Origin: an uncultured Campylobacter sp.
GTDB lineage: Bacteria > Campylobacterota > Campylobacteria > Campylobacterales > Campylobacteraceae
DNA: 8,380 nt
Direction of reading: 5' to 3'
Assembly (NCBI RefSeq): GCF_938031315.1
Contig: NZ_CALHHT010000168.1
Coordinates: 1-8,380, forward strand
A program made the position numbers and the translations under genes. Each line of letters opens with the position of its first letter. Positions within the stretch are counted from its first letter, which is position 1. The notes below the pieces were generated by a model. That model was not told the DNA's origin and did no database searches. It saw only the letters and a list, made by a program, of their open reading frames with translations. Of the stretch, positions 1 to 6,157 are shown in pieces.

Positions 1-1312
1 CTAACTTGCCTACTTCGCCGCCGTCATTTGCAATATTTGGCGCGCCCACCTCATAGTCGTTTGCGCCGCAATCATCGGTACCCTTCCTCGCAGGCTTTGC
101 CTCACTTGATCGGGCGACATCACGCACAATTTTACTAGCCTCGTCGTCATTGGCGGCACGGTGATTATCGTTTTCTACGAGTTTCTCTCCGCTGTTTTCG
201 ACGCACTCTGCGTAAAATTTTTCCTCGCTGCAATCCTCGCGGGTTGCATTACGCTCAAAATCGCCTCTTGCGTCGTCTGCGCTTTGCATTGCGCCGTCCG
301 CGCAGTTTTTTTCATCGCTCGACATACTGCTTCGCTCTTCGCAGCCAAGCCCTGCGCGTCGCAGCAGATCCCAGTCGAAGCTCACGCCGTTGCCGCCCAA
401 GCTCGCCCCTTTGGCGTCGAATAATATCCGGTCGCAGCTCAAGCCCTCAAGCGGCGGCATTTCGGCGCCGATGCTTAGCACCTGCCACGCCTCGACGCCC
501 GCTGCGTTAAGGCGCGCTTTGAAATCCGCGTTTATGCGTCCGTAGATCTGAGCGCAGTCCAGCTCGCAAGCCTCGCAAATTTTTAAAATTTGCTCTTCGC
601 CTAGAGCTTCCGCGCCAAAAATTTCAGAATTCAGATCCTCCGTCGAGGTGGGCGTGGCGCAGTTTGCGTTTAAATTTACGCTCAAATCATTGCGCTGCTT
701 TTCGCAGAATTCCGTGGCTTCATAAAATTCTACGCCGCCGCTATTGCTCGCGTAAATTTTATCTTTGCAAATTTCATCGCCGCAGGCTTTGCCTCTAAAA
801 TTTTCGCACGCGGCGGCGCTGTGTTTTGCCGAGCTCAAAGCAAAGACCCCGACGCACTTTGCGCCGTTTTTGTGCGCGATATGTGCGATCTCGCGCGCAG
901 TTTCTACGCTGACGCGGCGCTTGGAGCTTGATACGAATATCACGCCTAAAAACTCCACCCGCACGCCCGAGCCGTCGCCCAGATTTCGCGAACCGCCGCA
1001 GAAATTTTTATCGCAATCGGAATTTTGATCGGGCGTAAAATTTACATGATTTTGTGCGCGGCAGGTGAAATTCTCGCCGTCCTGATTAAAATTTTGCGCG
1101 AAATTTTGGTCGTCAGAATTGAAATTTCGCGTAGAATTCTCGGCATCCGAATTAAAATTCTGCCCAGGATTTTCGCCGCCCGATTTCGGCAAATTTTTAG
1201 CATCATCCGCGCGCTCTAAATTTGCGCAAAAAACCGAGTTGCACGCCAGCACGGCGCGGGCTTCGGCGGCGCTTTTGATGCCGCAAATTTTGATCTTACT
1301 TCTGTACGACAT
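1..1312 (-). CDS. trpF: Phosphoribosylanthranilate isomerase TrpF, expanded by low-complexity insertions; partial, runs off left edge
   Basis: The frame is open from ATG at 1312 to the window edge: 437 codons, no stop. TrpF converts phosphoribosyl-anthranilate to CdRP in the cytoplasm (third step of tryptophan synthesis). Recognisable core blocks are KICGIK (residues 8-13, with Cys10 in the place of the family's catalytic Cys), FLGVIFVSSSKRRVS (121-135), CVGVFA (about 153-158), ELDCAQIYGR (about 248-257), and RILFDAKGASLGGNGVSFDW (about 295-314, with Asp299 in the place of the catalytic Asp). Normal TrpF is about 200 residues. Here about 90 residues separate the first two blocks, about 75 are inserted after CVGVFA, and at least 120 acidic, Asp/Glu/Ser/Ala-rich residues follow Trp314. 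The closing blocks (AGGL, SSGVE) are not in the window. The start overlaps the end of the methyltransferase gene by 17 bases; only a weak GGA lies upstream, so coupling is likely. The identity is firm for the core; whether the enzyme is active is inferred. Confidence 0.85.
   Translation of the reverse strand, partial: MSYRSKIKICGIKSAAEARAVLACNSVFCANLERADDAKNLPKSGGENPGQNFNSDAENSTRNFNSDDQNFAQNFNQDGENFTCRAQNHVNFTPDQNSDCDKNFCGGSRNLGDGSGVRVEFLGVIFVSSSKRRVSVETAREIAHIAHKNGAKCVGVFALSSAKHSAAACENFRGKACGDEICKDKIYASNSGGVEFYEATEFCEKQRNDLSVNLNANCATPTSTEDLNSEIFGAEALGEEQILKICEACELDCAQIYGRINADFKARLNAAGVEAWQVLSIGAEMPPLEGLSCDRILFDAKGASLGGNGVSFDWDLLRRAGLGCEERSSMSSDEKNCADGAMQSADDARGDFERNATREDCSEEKFYAECVENSGEKLVENDNHRAANDDEASKIVRDVARSSEAKPARKGTDDCGANDYEVGAPNIANDGGEVGKL
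1002..1223. repeat. In-frame string of RAATTY sites inside trpF (first insertion)
   Basis: Eleven RAATTY hexamers (AAATTT, GAATTC, GAATTT, AAATTC) begin at 1002, 1020, 1038, 1068, 1089, 1101, 1122, 1134, 1155, 1191 and 1218. Every spacing is a multiple of three (12 to 36 bases), so each site is read in the same frame and gives mainly Asn-Phe, Asn-Ser or Asn-Leu pairs, as in NFNSDDQNFAQNF. About 0.2 sites would be expected by chance. The segment lies between the KICGIK block and the FLGVIF block of TrpF, where the family normally has a short helix and loop. It is probably an expanded, disordered loop. Confidence 0.75.
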
Positions 1313-2417
1313 ATAAAAATTCCGTCACGTAAAGCTCGCGCGCGTTTAAATTTCTGCTCGCGCGGTAGGTCGGATAGCGGATCTCTATAGTGCGCACGGA
1401 GCCGATTTGCGCGAGGTTTTTTAAAAACTCCGCCTTTGAGATAAAGCCCTCGGAATTAAAAGAGATTATTAAAAATTTCGCCGGAAATTTCGCCAGCAGC
1501 GCGAAAAATTCCTCCGCAGCACTTGATTTTTTGTTGTAGGCCGAGCGGTTCCAGTCTGCAGGGATCCCAGAAACCCTGCTAAGCCCCACAGCATTTGGGC
1601 GCTTACCCTCGTTTATAAAATCCGTGATCAAATTTAGCATGAAATAGTTCGAGCCGTAGGGATGCTGATTGTAAGGGGGGTCGAAATACGCGACGTCAAG
1701 CTGCGAAAAGCGCTCGCGTGCACTCTGTGCAAAGCGCGCGGCGTCCTCTTGAAAGACCGCGCTTTCGCAGGCGAAATTTGAAAGCACGGGCAGGCGCAGG
1801 GAAATTTCGCCCATTATGCGAGCTAGCGCGTTTTCGCCGCTGCCGCCGAACTTACCCACGCCCGCTTTGTCCTTGTAAAAGCCCTTAAAAACGCCGCCCG
1901 TGTTTGAGTGGATGCTCGCCTCGCTAAGCAGCGGCGCGGTGAAAAAATTACGAAATTCTTGCGGGATTTTGCTAATCTGCTCGCAAAGCCCGCCTAAAAT
2001 TAGGGCGTTTCGGCGCGTGTAAAAAGCACGCTCGCCCGCTTTAATATCTTGGTCGTCCTTCGGCGCGTACAGCTCGCTAAAAAAACTCTCCTTCGGCGTA
2101 AAATTTCTTAAAATTTCAGCGCGCAGCTCGCTCAAGTCTCGCCACAGCTCGTCGCTGAAATTTGAAAGATAGCAGGAGTTTATCGCGCGCGAGTAGCCCT
2201 CCAGATCGTTTGCGATCACGAGATTTGAGTGCGCTTTGGCCAGGCGCGCGACGATGCCGCTACCGCTAAAAACGTCCGCGAAGCTGATCTTGCCCTGCCC
2301 AAGCTCCGCTTTGATTTCGCAGATCGCCCGCTCTATCGGCGCTAGCAGCGAGCGCTTATTGCCCAGATAGCTGATGAGCTGCTCGCTTAAAAACTCCCTC
2401 TTTTCGCCGCTAGCCAT
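1296..2417 (-). CDS. D12-class (Dam-like) DNA adenine-N6 methyltransferase, 373 aa
   Basis: Predicted to transfer a methyl group from S-adenosylmethionine to N6 of adenine in double-stranded DNA. Visible motifs in order: YLGNKRSLL (17-25), matching the FxGxK-type SAM site at the N terminus; FADVFSGSGIVARLA (46-60), the second SAM-binding block; NDLEGYSRAINSCYL (70-84); and the catalytic DPPY in AYFDPPYNQHPYGSNY (243-258). The order SAM motif, target-recognition region, DPPY is that of alpha-group D12 enzymes. Length is somewhat above the roughly 260-300 of Dam itself. The ATG directly follows the TAG of trpGD (2418-2420) and the end overlaps trpF, so it is embedded in the trp operon and probably co-transcribed. 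No restriction endonuclease gene is visible next to it, so it may be a solitary methyltransferase. The recognition sequence cannot be read from the protein; RAATTY is a hypothesis from context. Confidence 0.9.
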   Translation of the reverse strand: MASGEKREFLSEQLISYLGNKRSLLAPIERAICEIKAELGQGKISFADVFSGSGIVARLAKAHSNLVIANDLEGYSRAINSCYLSNFSDELWRDLSELRAEILRNFTPKESFFSELYAPKDDQDIKAGERAFYTRRNALILGGLCEQISKIPQEFRNFFTAPLLSEASIHSNTGGVFKGFYKDKAGVGKFGGSGENALARIMGEISLRLPVLSNFACESAVFQEDAARFAQSARERFSQLDVAYFDPPYNQHPYGSNYFMLNLITDFINEGKRPNAVGLSRVSGIPADWNRSAYNKKSSAAEEFFALLAKFPAKFLIISFNSEGFISKAEFLKNLAQIGSVRTIEIRYPTYRASRNLNARELYVTEFLYVVQK

Positions 2418-4031
2418 CTAAGCTCTCGCCCCTACGTAGTTTTCGTAAAATTTCCACGTTTTGCCCGATCTGATCGCCTCTAAAATGAGCGGCTTAGCCT
2501 CCGCAGGGCTTGCTACGACATCGGCGCAGTATAGCGCAAACATCGCGTTTAGCACGACGATATCAAATTTTGGCCCGCTAAGCTCGCCTTTTAAAATTTG
2601 CTTTAAAGTTTCGGCGTTAGCCTCGCCGTCGCCGCCTTCTATATCGCCGTGGAACGCCCGAGCGAAGCCGAACTGCTCGGGATTTACGCGGTATTCTAAA
2701 ATTTTGCCGTCCTTGACCTCGTGGATTAACGTCTCATCGCATAGGCTAATCTCGTCCATACCGTCCATTCCGTGTACCACCAGAGCGTGCTTGCGCCCTA
2801 AAATCATCAGCGTTTCGGCGATGAGCCCGTTTACTTCCTCCAGATAATTGCCTACGATCTGATTGCTTAGGCTCAAATTTGGATTTAAAAGCGGCCCCAT
2901 TATATTAAAGACGGTGCCGATTTTTAGGCGGTTGCGAACCTCTTTGACCTCGGCGGTGATCTTGTGAAAAAACGGCGCGTGAAAAAACGCTAGCCCCGTG
3001 CGATCTAGCAGCGCCCTAATCTGCGCAAGATCGCTAAGTAGCGGCACGCCCAAAGCATCCAGAGCATCGGAGCTGCCCGATCTGCTGGTAATGGCGCGGT
3101 TGCCGTGCTTGGCGACGCGCACGCCGAAGCTTGCCGCGATAAAGGCCACGGTCGTAGAGATATTGATCGTCTTTAGCCTATCGCCGCCCGTGCCTACGAT
3201 GTCAAACATCGGGCTCGGATCGTCGTAGGTGATCGAGTATTTTAAGATACTGCGCACGAGCGCCGTGAGGCTGCTTGGGTAGAGCGATTTTTCGCTGATC
3301 AGCACGAGCAGCCCCGCAAGCTGCACGATGTCGTAATCCTGCTCGTAAAGCGCCTTGCAAATGACGGCGTAATCGTCGCTGTCTAGCGGGAAGCCCTTTT
3401 GTAGCTTCAACATAAACGGGGCGAAATTTACCACGAGTTTCTCCTTTAAAATTATCTTTTTGCCGTAATTTATGAAATTTTCGATGATCTTTTTGCCGTA
3501 TTGAGTAAAAAAGCTCTCGGGATGAAATTGAATGCCGAAAACCGGCTTACTTCGGTGCTTCATCGCCATTATAATGCCGTCGTTTTCGCTCTTTGCTAAA
3601 ATTTCAAACTCGCGCGGCAGCGTAGCTTCGTCCACATAAAGCGAGTGGTAGCGCATCACTTCAAATTTACGCGGCAGCCCGCTAAAAAGCACACCATCTG
3701 CGTAAATTTCGATCGTCGAGCTCTTGCCGTGTAGCGGCACCTCAAGCTGCTTTATCTCCGCGCCCGCCGCGTATCCGATCGCCTGATGCCCAAGGCATAC
3801 GCCCAAAATCGGCACGTCCAAATCCGCGCGCAAAATATCCAGGCAAACGCCGCTGTCTTTTGGGTGATTTGGCCCGGGGCTTAGGATTATGTGCGACGGG
3901 GCAAGCTCGCGCACCTGCTGCAGCGTTATCTCGTCGTTGCGGAAGTAGCGCACCTCCTCGTCGCTTAGCTCCAAAATGTATTGATAAATATTAAAAACGA
4001 AGCTGTCGTAATTATCTATCATTAAAATCAA
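2418..4031 (-). CDS. trpGD: Bifunctional anthranilate synthase glutaminase / anthranilate phosphoribosyltransferase, 537 aa
   Basis: A fusion of TrpG (about 1-195) and TrpD (about 200-537), as in E. coli and other Campylobacter. TrpG supplies ammonia from glutamine to TrpE; TrpD joins anthranilate to PRPP. The glutaminase has SPGPNHPKDSG (51-61), the nucleophile Cys79 in LGVCLGHQAIG, and the His170/Glu172 pair in FGIQFHPES. The transferase has GTGGD (280-284), NIST (290-293) and KHGNRAITSRSGSSDALDALG (308-328) of the PRPP site, followed by IGTVFNIMGPLLNP (371-384). Both halves look intact. The start chosen is TTG at 4031 (reading MILMIDNYDSF), because AAGGAT at 4038-4043 sits 6 bases before it; the ATG at 4022 would be about 15 bases away, and MIL-type starts are usual for TrpG. 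The stop TAG abuts the ATG of the methyltransferase gene. Confidence 0.96.
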   Translation of the reverse strand: MILMIDNYDSFVFNIYQYILELSDEEVRYFRNDEITLQQVRELAPSHIILSPGPNHPKDSGVCLDILRADLDVPILGVCLGHQAIGYAAGAEIKQLEVPLHGKSSTIEIYADGVLFSGLPRKFEVMRYHSLYVDEATLPREFEILAKSENDGIIMAMKHRSKPVFGIQFHPESFFTQYGKKIIENFINYGKKIILKEKLVVNFAPFMLKLQKGFPLDSDDYAVICKALYEQDYDIVQLAGLLVLISEKSLYPSSLTALVRSILKYSITYDDPSPMFDIVGTGGDRLKTINISTTVAFIAASFGVRVAKHGNRAITSRSGSSDALDALGVPLLSDLAQIRALLDRTGLAFFHAPFFHKITAEVKEVRNRLKIGTVFNIMGPLLNPNLSLSNQIVGNYLEEVNGLIAETLMILGRKHALVVHGMDGMDEISLCDETLIHEVKDGKILEYRVNPEQFGFARAFHGDIEGGDGEANAETLKQILKGELSGPKFDIVVLNAMFALYCADVVASPAEAKPLILEAIRSGKTWKFYENYVGARA

Positions 4032-4037
4032 AATTTT

Positions 4038-4043
4038 ATCCTT
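4038..4043 (-). promoter_or_regulatory. Ribosome binding site of trpGD that selects a TTG start
   Basis: AAGGAT on the minus strand is 6 bases from TTG at 4031 and about 15 from ATG at 4022, favouring the TTG. Just upstream a small hairpin, GGCG-CAAA-CGCC (4050-4061), could form next to the site. There is no T-run on the minus strand after it, so it is not a terminator. Confidence 0.7.
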
Positions 4044-4248
4044 TTTTAGGGCGTTTGCGCCTCTTTAAAATTCTAAATAGTTTAAATTTGACCGCTTTGC
4101 GGCGGCTAAATTTAGCGCCGTTTTAGCGCCTCTTGCGTGCTAAATTTAAAATTCCGCCCGCGGCTGCGGCATTACTACATCAGCTGCGACGTTACGCTGC
4201 TTTGCAGCCGATATGTATCTTGGCTTTGCGGCGCCGAATGAAGCTAGC

Positions 4249-4262
4249 CGTTAAATTTAACG
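4249..4262. repeat. 14-bp perfect palindrome CGTTAAATTTAACG
   Basis: Perfect self-complementary sequence in the trpE-trpGD gap. It is the longest of the AAATTT-centred palindromes there. It could be a regulator site or simply one member of the genome's AAATTT family. Confidence 0.7.
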
Positions 4263-4345
4263 TCCCAGCAGCGACACGTTTTAAATTTAGCGAAATCAAA
4301 CTCGCGCCTAAAAGCGGTGCGTCAGGCTAGCTAAATTTAAAGGGC

Positions 4346-6031
4346 CTAAGCTTCCTCGCATAGCTCCTCGATCGCTTTGAGCGGGCTTTTGCGCTTTTTG
4401 CAGATCTCCGCGTATTCGCTCTTTGGCGAGCTGTCGTAAACGATGCCTGCGCCCGCGCCGATAAATACGAGATTACTTAGCCCTTCGCAGCCGAAATTTT
4501 CCGCGTTAAATTTAGCAACCTCAAACCGCATCGCGCGGCTAAAGCTCGGCTCGCTTTCTAAATTTAGCGCCCCGCCGCCTGCGCGAGCTTTTAAATTTAA
4601 TGTCGCCTCGTGCTCGCCTGCGCGCGGCCTTAAATTTTGCGCCACGTCGCTACTTTTTTGCGCTGCGAAATCGCAAAGCTCCGTCGCTTCGGACTTCTCC
4701 TCGCCGCAAGCAGCGTTTAAATTTAAGTTGGAATTTCGCTTAAAATCCTCGTCCGAGCAGAAATTTTGCGCGTCGCGATTTACGAAGATCGCCGAGCGAA
4801 TCAAGATCGCCTGCATCACGTCGCCGTTAAAGCGCCAAAACCCGATTCCGCCGCCGTATATGCCGCGCTCGTAGCGCTCCAGCTCGTTTATGATCTGCAT
4901 CGCGCGGATCTTCGGGCTGCCGCTTAGCGTGCCCGCAGGAAAGATAGTGCCGAGCACCTCAAACGCACTTACCCCGCGCGGCTTACTGCCGTAAACCTCG
5001 CTTACGATGTGCATCACGCTTTCGTAGCGCACGACGCGCATCGCGTTTTGCACTCGCACCGAGGCGGGCGCGGCGAATTTGCCGATATCGTTGCGAGCTA
5101 GATCGATCAGCATCCGATGCTCCGCAAGCTCCTTTTCGTCGCTTAAAAGCTCACGCTCAAGCGCCGCGTCGGCCTCGGCATTCGCGCCTCTGCTGCGGGT
5201 GCCCGCGATGGGAGCTACGAAAATTTCGTCCTTTTTGATCTCCATGATCAGCTCGGGGCTGGAACCCGCTACGCAGCCGTACGGCGTCGGGAAGTGAAAC
5301 ATATAGGGGCTCGGATTGTTCTTTTTGAGTCGCTCGTAAAACTCCAGACTACCCAGATTCGTGCCGACTTCTAAAATTTCGCCCAGCACGACCTGAAACA
5401 CGTCGCCGCTTTTTATCTTTTCTTTTGCAGCCTCGACCATCGCGCTAAAATGCGACTCCTCGGCATCCAGATCGGTTAAAATTTTAAATTTAAGCTCTTT
5501 TTTCTTAGGCTCCGGCTCAGACGCGCCTTGCGATTTCGAGCCGCCCTTTATAGCGGCGTCCGTTCTTGCAGCACTCTGGGACGCAGCTGCTGTTTCGACG
5601 GCGGCCTGTTGTGAAGCCTGCAAGCTAAGCCCGCGCAGACTTTCGTAAATTTGGGCATCTTTGCCGTAAAAATCGTAAATTTTGCTGATTTTATCGTAGT
5701 GCAGGTAGTTTGCGGCATCGGCGTAAAAAAACGGCGGGAAGTCATACAGCGCCTGCTTCGGCGCGCCGATATTTTCAAACGCGCGCACGATGTCGTAGCC
5801 CAAAACGCCGAAAAGTCCGGCAAAGCTCGCGTTTTTAAACTCGCTTGCGCCCACTTTTGCGCCCTTTACCTCATCAAATTTAAGCCTCAAAGCCTCAAAA
5901 CTCATCTTAAATCCGTCGAAATAATCGCAATCGATGCCGATGATGACCTGCCTGTCGTCCTCTGCGAGGTAGCTTTGCGGATGCGTCTTTAAAATTTCGC
6001 GGTAGTAAAACAGCGGCTCTTCTAAAAGCAT
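4346..6031 (-). CDS. trpE: Anthranilate synthase component I TrpE, with a roughly 100-residue insertion; 561 aa from the preferred start
   Basis: Makes anthranilate from chorismate using ammonia from the TrpG domain; first committed step of tryptophan synthesis. Numbering from the ATG at 6031: NPSPYMF (239-245), a motif of the tryptophan-binding region; CVAGSSPEL (253-261); PIAGTRSRG (274-282); HRMLIDLARNDIG (305-317); GTLSGSPKIRAMQII (367-381); YGGGIGFW (392-399); GAGAGIV (525-531). The set is diagnostic for TrpE. Two stretches are extra: an Ala/Gln/Ser/Lys-rich linker (about 136-177) between the N-terminal and chorismate domains, and an Asn/Ala/Glu-rich insertion (about 420-519) between strand RSAIFV and FIGAGAGIV. 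A longer frame starts at ATG 6058, but that ATG lies inside a TATAAT box, whereas AAGGA at 6037-6041 precedes the ATG at 6031 by 5 bases. First gene of the operon, divergent from yaaA. Confidence 0.95.
   Translation of the reverse strand: MLLEEPLFYYREILKTHPQSYLAEDDRQVIIGIDCDYFDGFKMSFEALRLKFDEVKGAKVGASEFKNASFAGLFGVLGYDIVRAFENIGAPKQALYDFPPFFYADAANYLHYDKISKIYDFYGKDAQIYESLRGLSLQASQQAAVETAAASQSAARTDAAIKGGSKSQGASEPEPKKKELKFKILTDLDAEESHFSAMVEAAKEKIKSGDVFQVVLGEILEVGTNLGSLEFYERLKKNNPSPYMFHFPTPYGCVAGSSPELIMEIKKDEIFVAPIAGTRSRGANAEADAALERELLSDEKELAEHRMLIDLARNDIGKFAAPASVRVQNAMRVVRYESVMHIVSEVYGSKPRGVSAFEVLGTIFPAGTLSGSPKIRAMQIINELERYERGIYGGGIGFWRFNGDVMQAILIRSAIFVNRDAQNFCSDEDFKRNSNLNLNAACGEEKSEATELCDFAAQKSSDVAQNLRPRAGEHEATLNLKARAGGGALNLESEPSFSRAMRFEVAKFNAENFGCEGLSNLVFIGAGAGIVYDSSPKSEYAEICKKRKSPLKAIEELCEEA
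4475..4774. repeat. Low-complexity insertion segment in trpE containing RAATTY sites
   Basis: RAATTY sites start at 4494, 4508, 4560, 4593, 4632, 4719, 4731 and 4761. All except 4508 share one frame phase and encode Asn-Phe or Asn-Leu pairs (AQNF, LNLN, LNLK, LNLE, AENF); 4508 encodes Lys-Phe. The stretch adds about 100 residues between two conserved TrpE blocks that are normally separated by a short turn. It resembles the trpF insertion in composition. Confidence 0.65.
5501..5626 (-). other. Ala/Gln/Ser/Lys-rich interdomain linker of TrpE
   Basis: Encodes about 42 residues (136-177 from the preferred start), with runs such as QASQQAAVETAAASQSAA followed by a Lys/Glu/Pro-rich end. It lies between the N-terminal TrpE domain and the chorismate-binding domain. 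It is probably a flexible tether. Unlike the C-terminal insertion it contains no AAATTT, although one lies just outside each end. Confidence 0.6.
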
Positions 6032-6036
6032 TTTCG

Positions 6037-6041
6037 TCCTT
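6037..6041 (-). promoter_or_regulatory. Ribosome binding site of trpE deciding the start at 6031
   Basis: AAGGA on the minus strand, 5 bases before ATG 6031. The further upstream ATG at 6058 has no comparable site in front of it. Confidence 0.75.
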
Positions 6042-6056
6042 ACAATTTTTAGCGCC

Positions 6057-6062
6057 ATTATA
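6057..6062 (-). promoter_or_regulatory. -10 box (TATAAT) of the trp operon promoter
   Basis: Perfect TATAAT on the minus strand, followed by GGCGC. No TTGACA-like -35 lies 16-18 bases upstream, but an AT stretch (CAAATTTAAG, 6071-6080) does, as is common in Campylobacter sigma-70 promoters. Transcription would begin near 6050, giving a leader of about 20 bases that contains the AAGGA site and ends at ATG 6031. There is no room for a trp leader peptide with an attenuator. Confidence 0.6.
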
Positions 6063-6129
6063 CGCTGCTTAGCTTAAATTTGAGCGGGCGGCGCGAGCCT
6101 GGGCGGGCTTAATGCAAGCAAAATTTTAG

Positions 6130-6135
6130 TAAAAT
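6130..6135 (+). promoter_or_regulatory. Possible -10 box (TAAAAT) for yaaA
   Basis: TAAAAT lies 22 bases before the yaaA ATG and is preceded by an AT-rich AAAATTTTAG. With the trp promoter it forms a compact divergent promoter region of about 125 bases between the two start codons. No -35 is evident. Confidence 0.4.
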
Positions 6136-6146
6136 GGGCGAAATTT

Positions 6147-6152
6147 AAGGAG
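6147..6152 (+). promoter_or_regulatory. Strong ribosome binding site of yaaA
   Basis: AAGGAG, 5 bases before ATG 6158; fixes the start. Confidence 0.8.
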
Positions 6153-6157
6153 AACGT

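Larger units (their letters stand above)
4032..4345. other. trpE-trpGD intergenic gap, palindrome-rich, no gene seen
   Basis: These 314 bases separate two genes that are normally packed closely. The gap holds seven AAATTT cores (near 4032, 4084, 4108, 4142, 4253, 4283 and 4333), several of them within longer palindromes such as GCTAAATTTAGC (4105-4116). Small hairpins with a TTT loop also occur: CCGC-TTT-GCGG (4092-4102) and GCTGC-TTT-GCAGC (4196-4208), plus a related GGC-TTT-GCGGC near 4222-4231. A short plus-strand open frame at 4133-4330 resembles no family I know and is made of these repeats, so I do not call it a gene. A TAGAAT (4070-4075, minus) is a weak -10 candidate for trpGD. Confidence 0.6.

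Noticed and set aside
161..510. Plus-strand open frames at 161-424 and 244-510
   Set aside because: They are antisense to the open trpF frame, which has conserved blocks; no family resemblance.
1025..1316. Plus-strand frames at 1025-1219 and 1119-1316
   Set aside because: Antisense readings of the RAATTY-rich trpF insertion; the Ile/Arg/Glu periodicity comes from the DNA repeat.
4133..4330. 65-codon plus-strand frame in the trpE-trpGD gap
   Set aside because: Made of AAATTT and TTT-loop repeats, no ribosome site or known domain.
5548..5992. Frames overlapping trpE on both strands (5548-5823 minus, 5651-5992 plus)
   Set aside because: Shadows of the well-supported trpE frame.
6063..6157. 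trp leader peptide and attenuator upstream of trpE
   Set aside because: The -10 box at 6057-6062 leaves only about 20 transcribed bases before the preferred start; no Trp-rich short frame.
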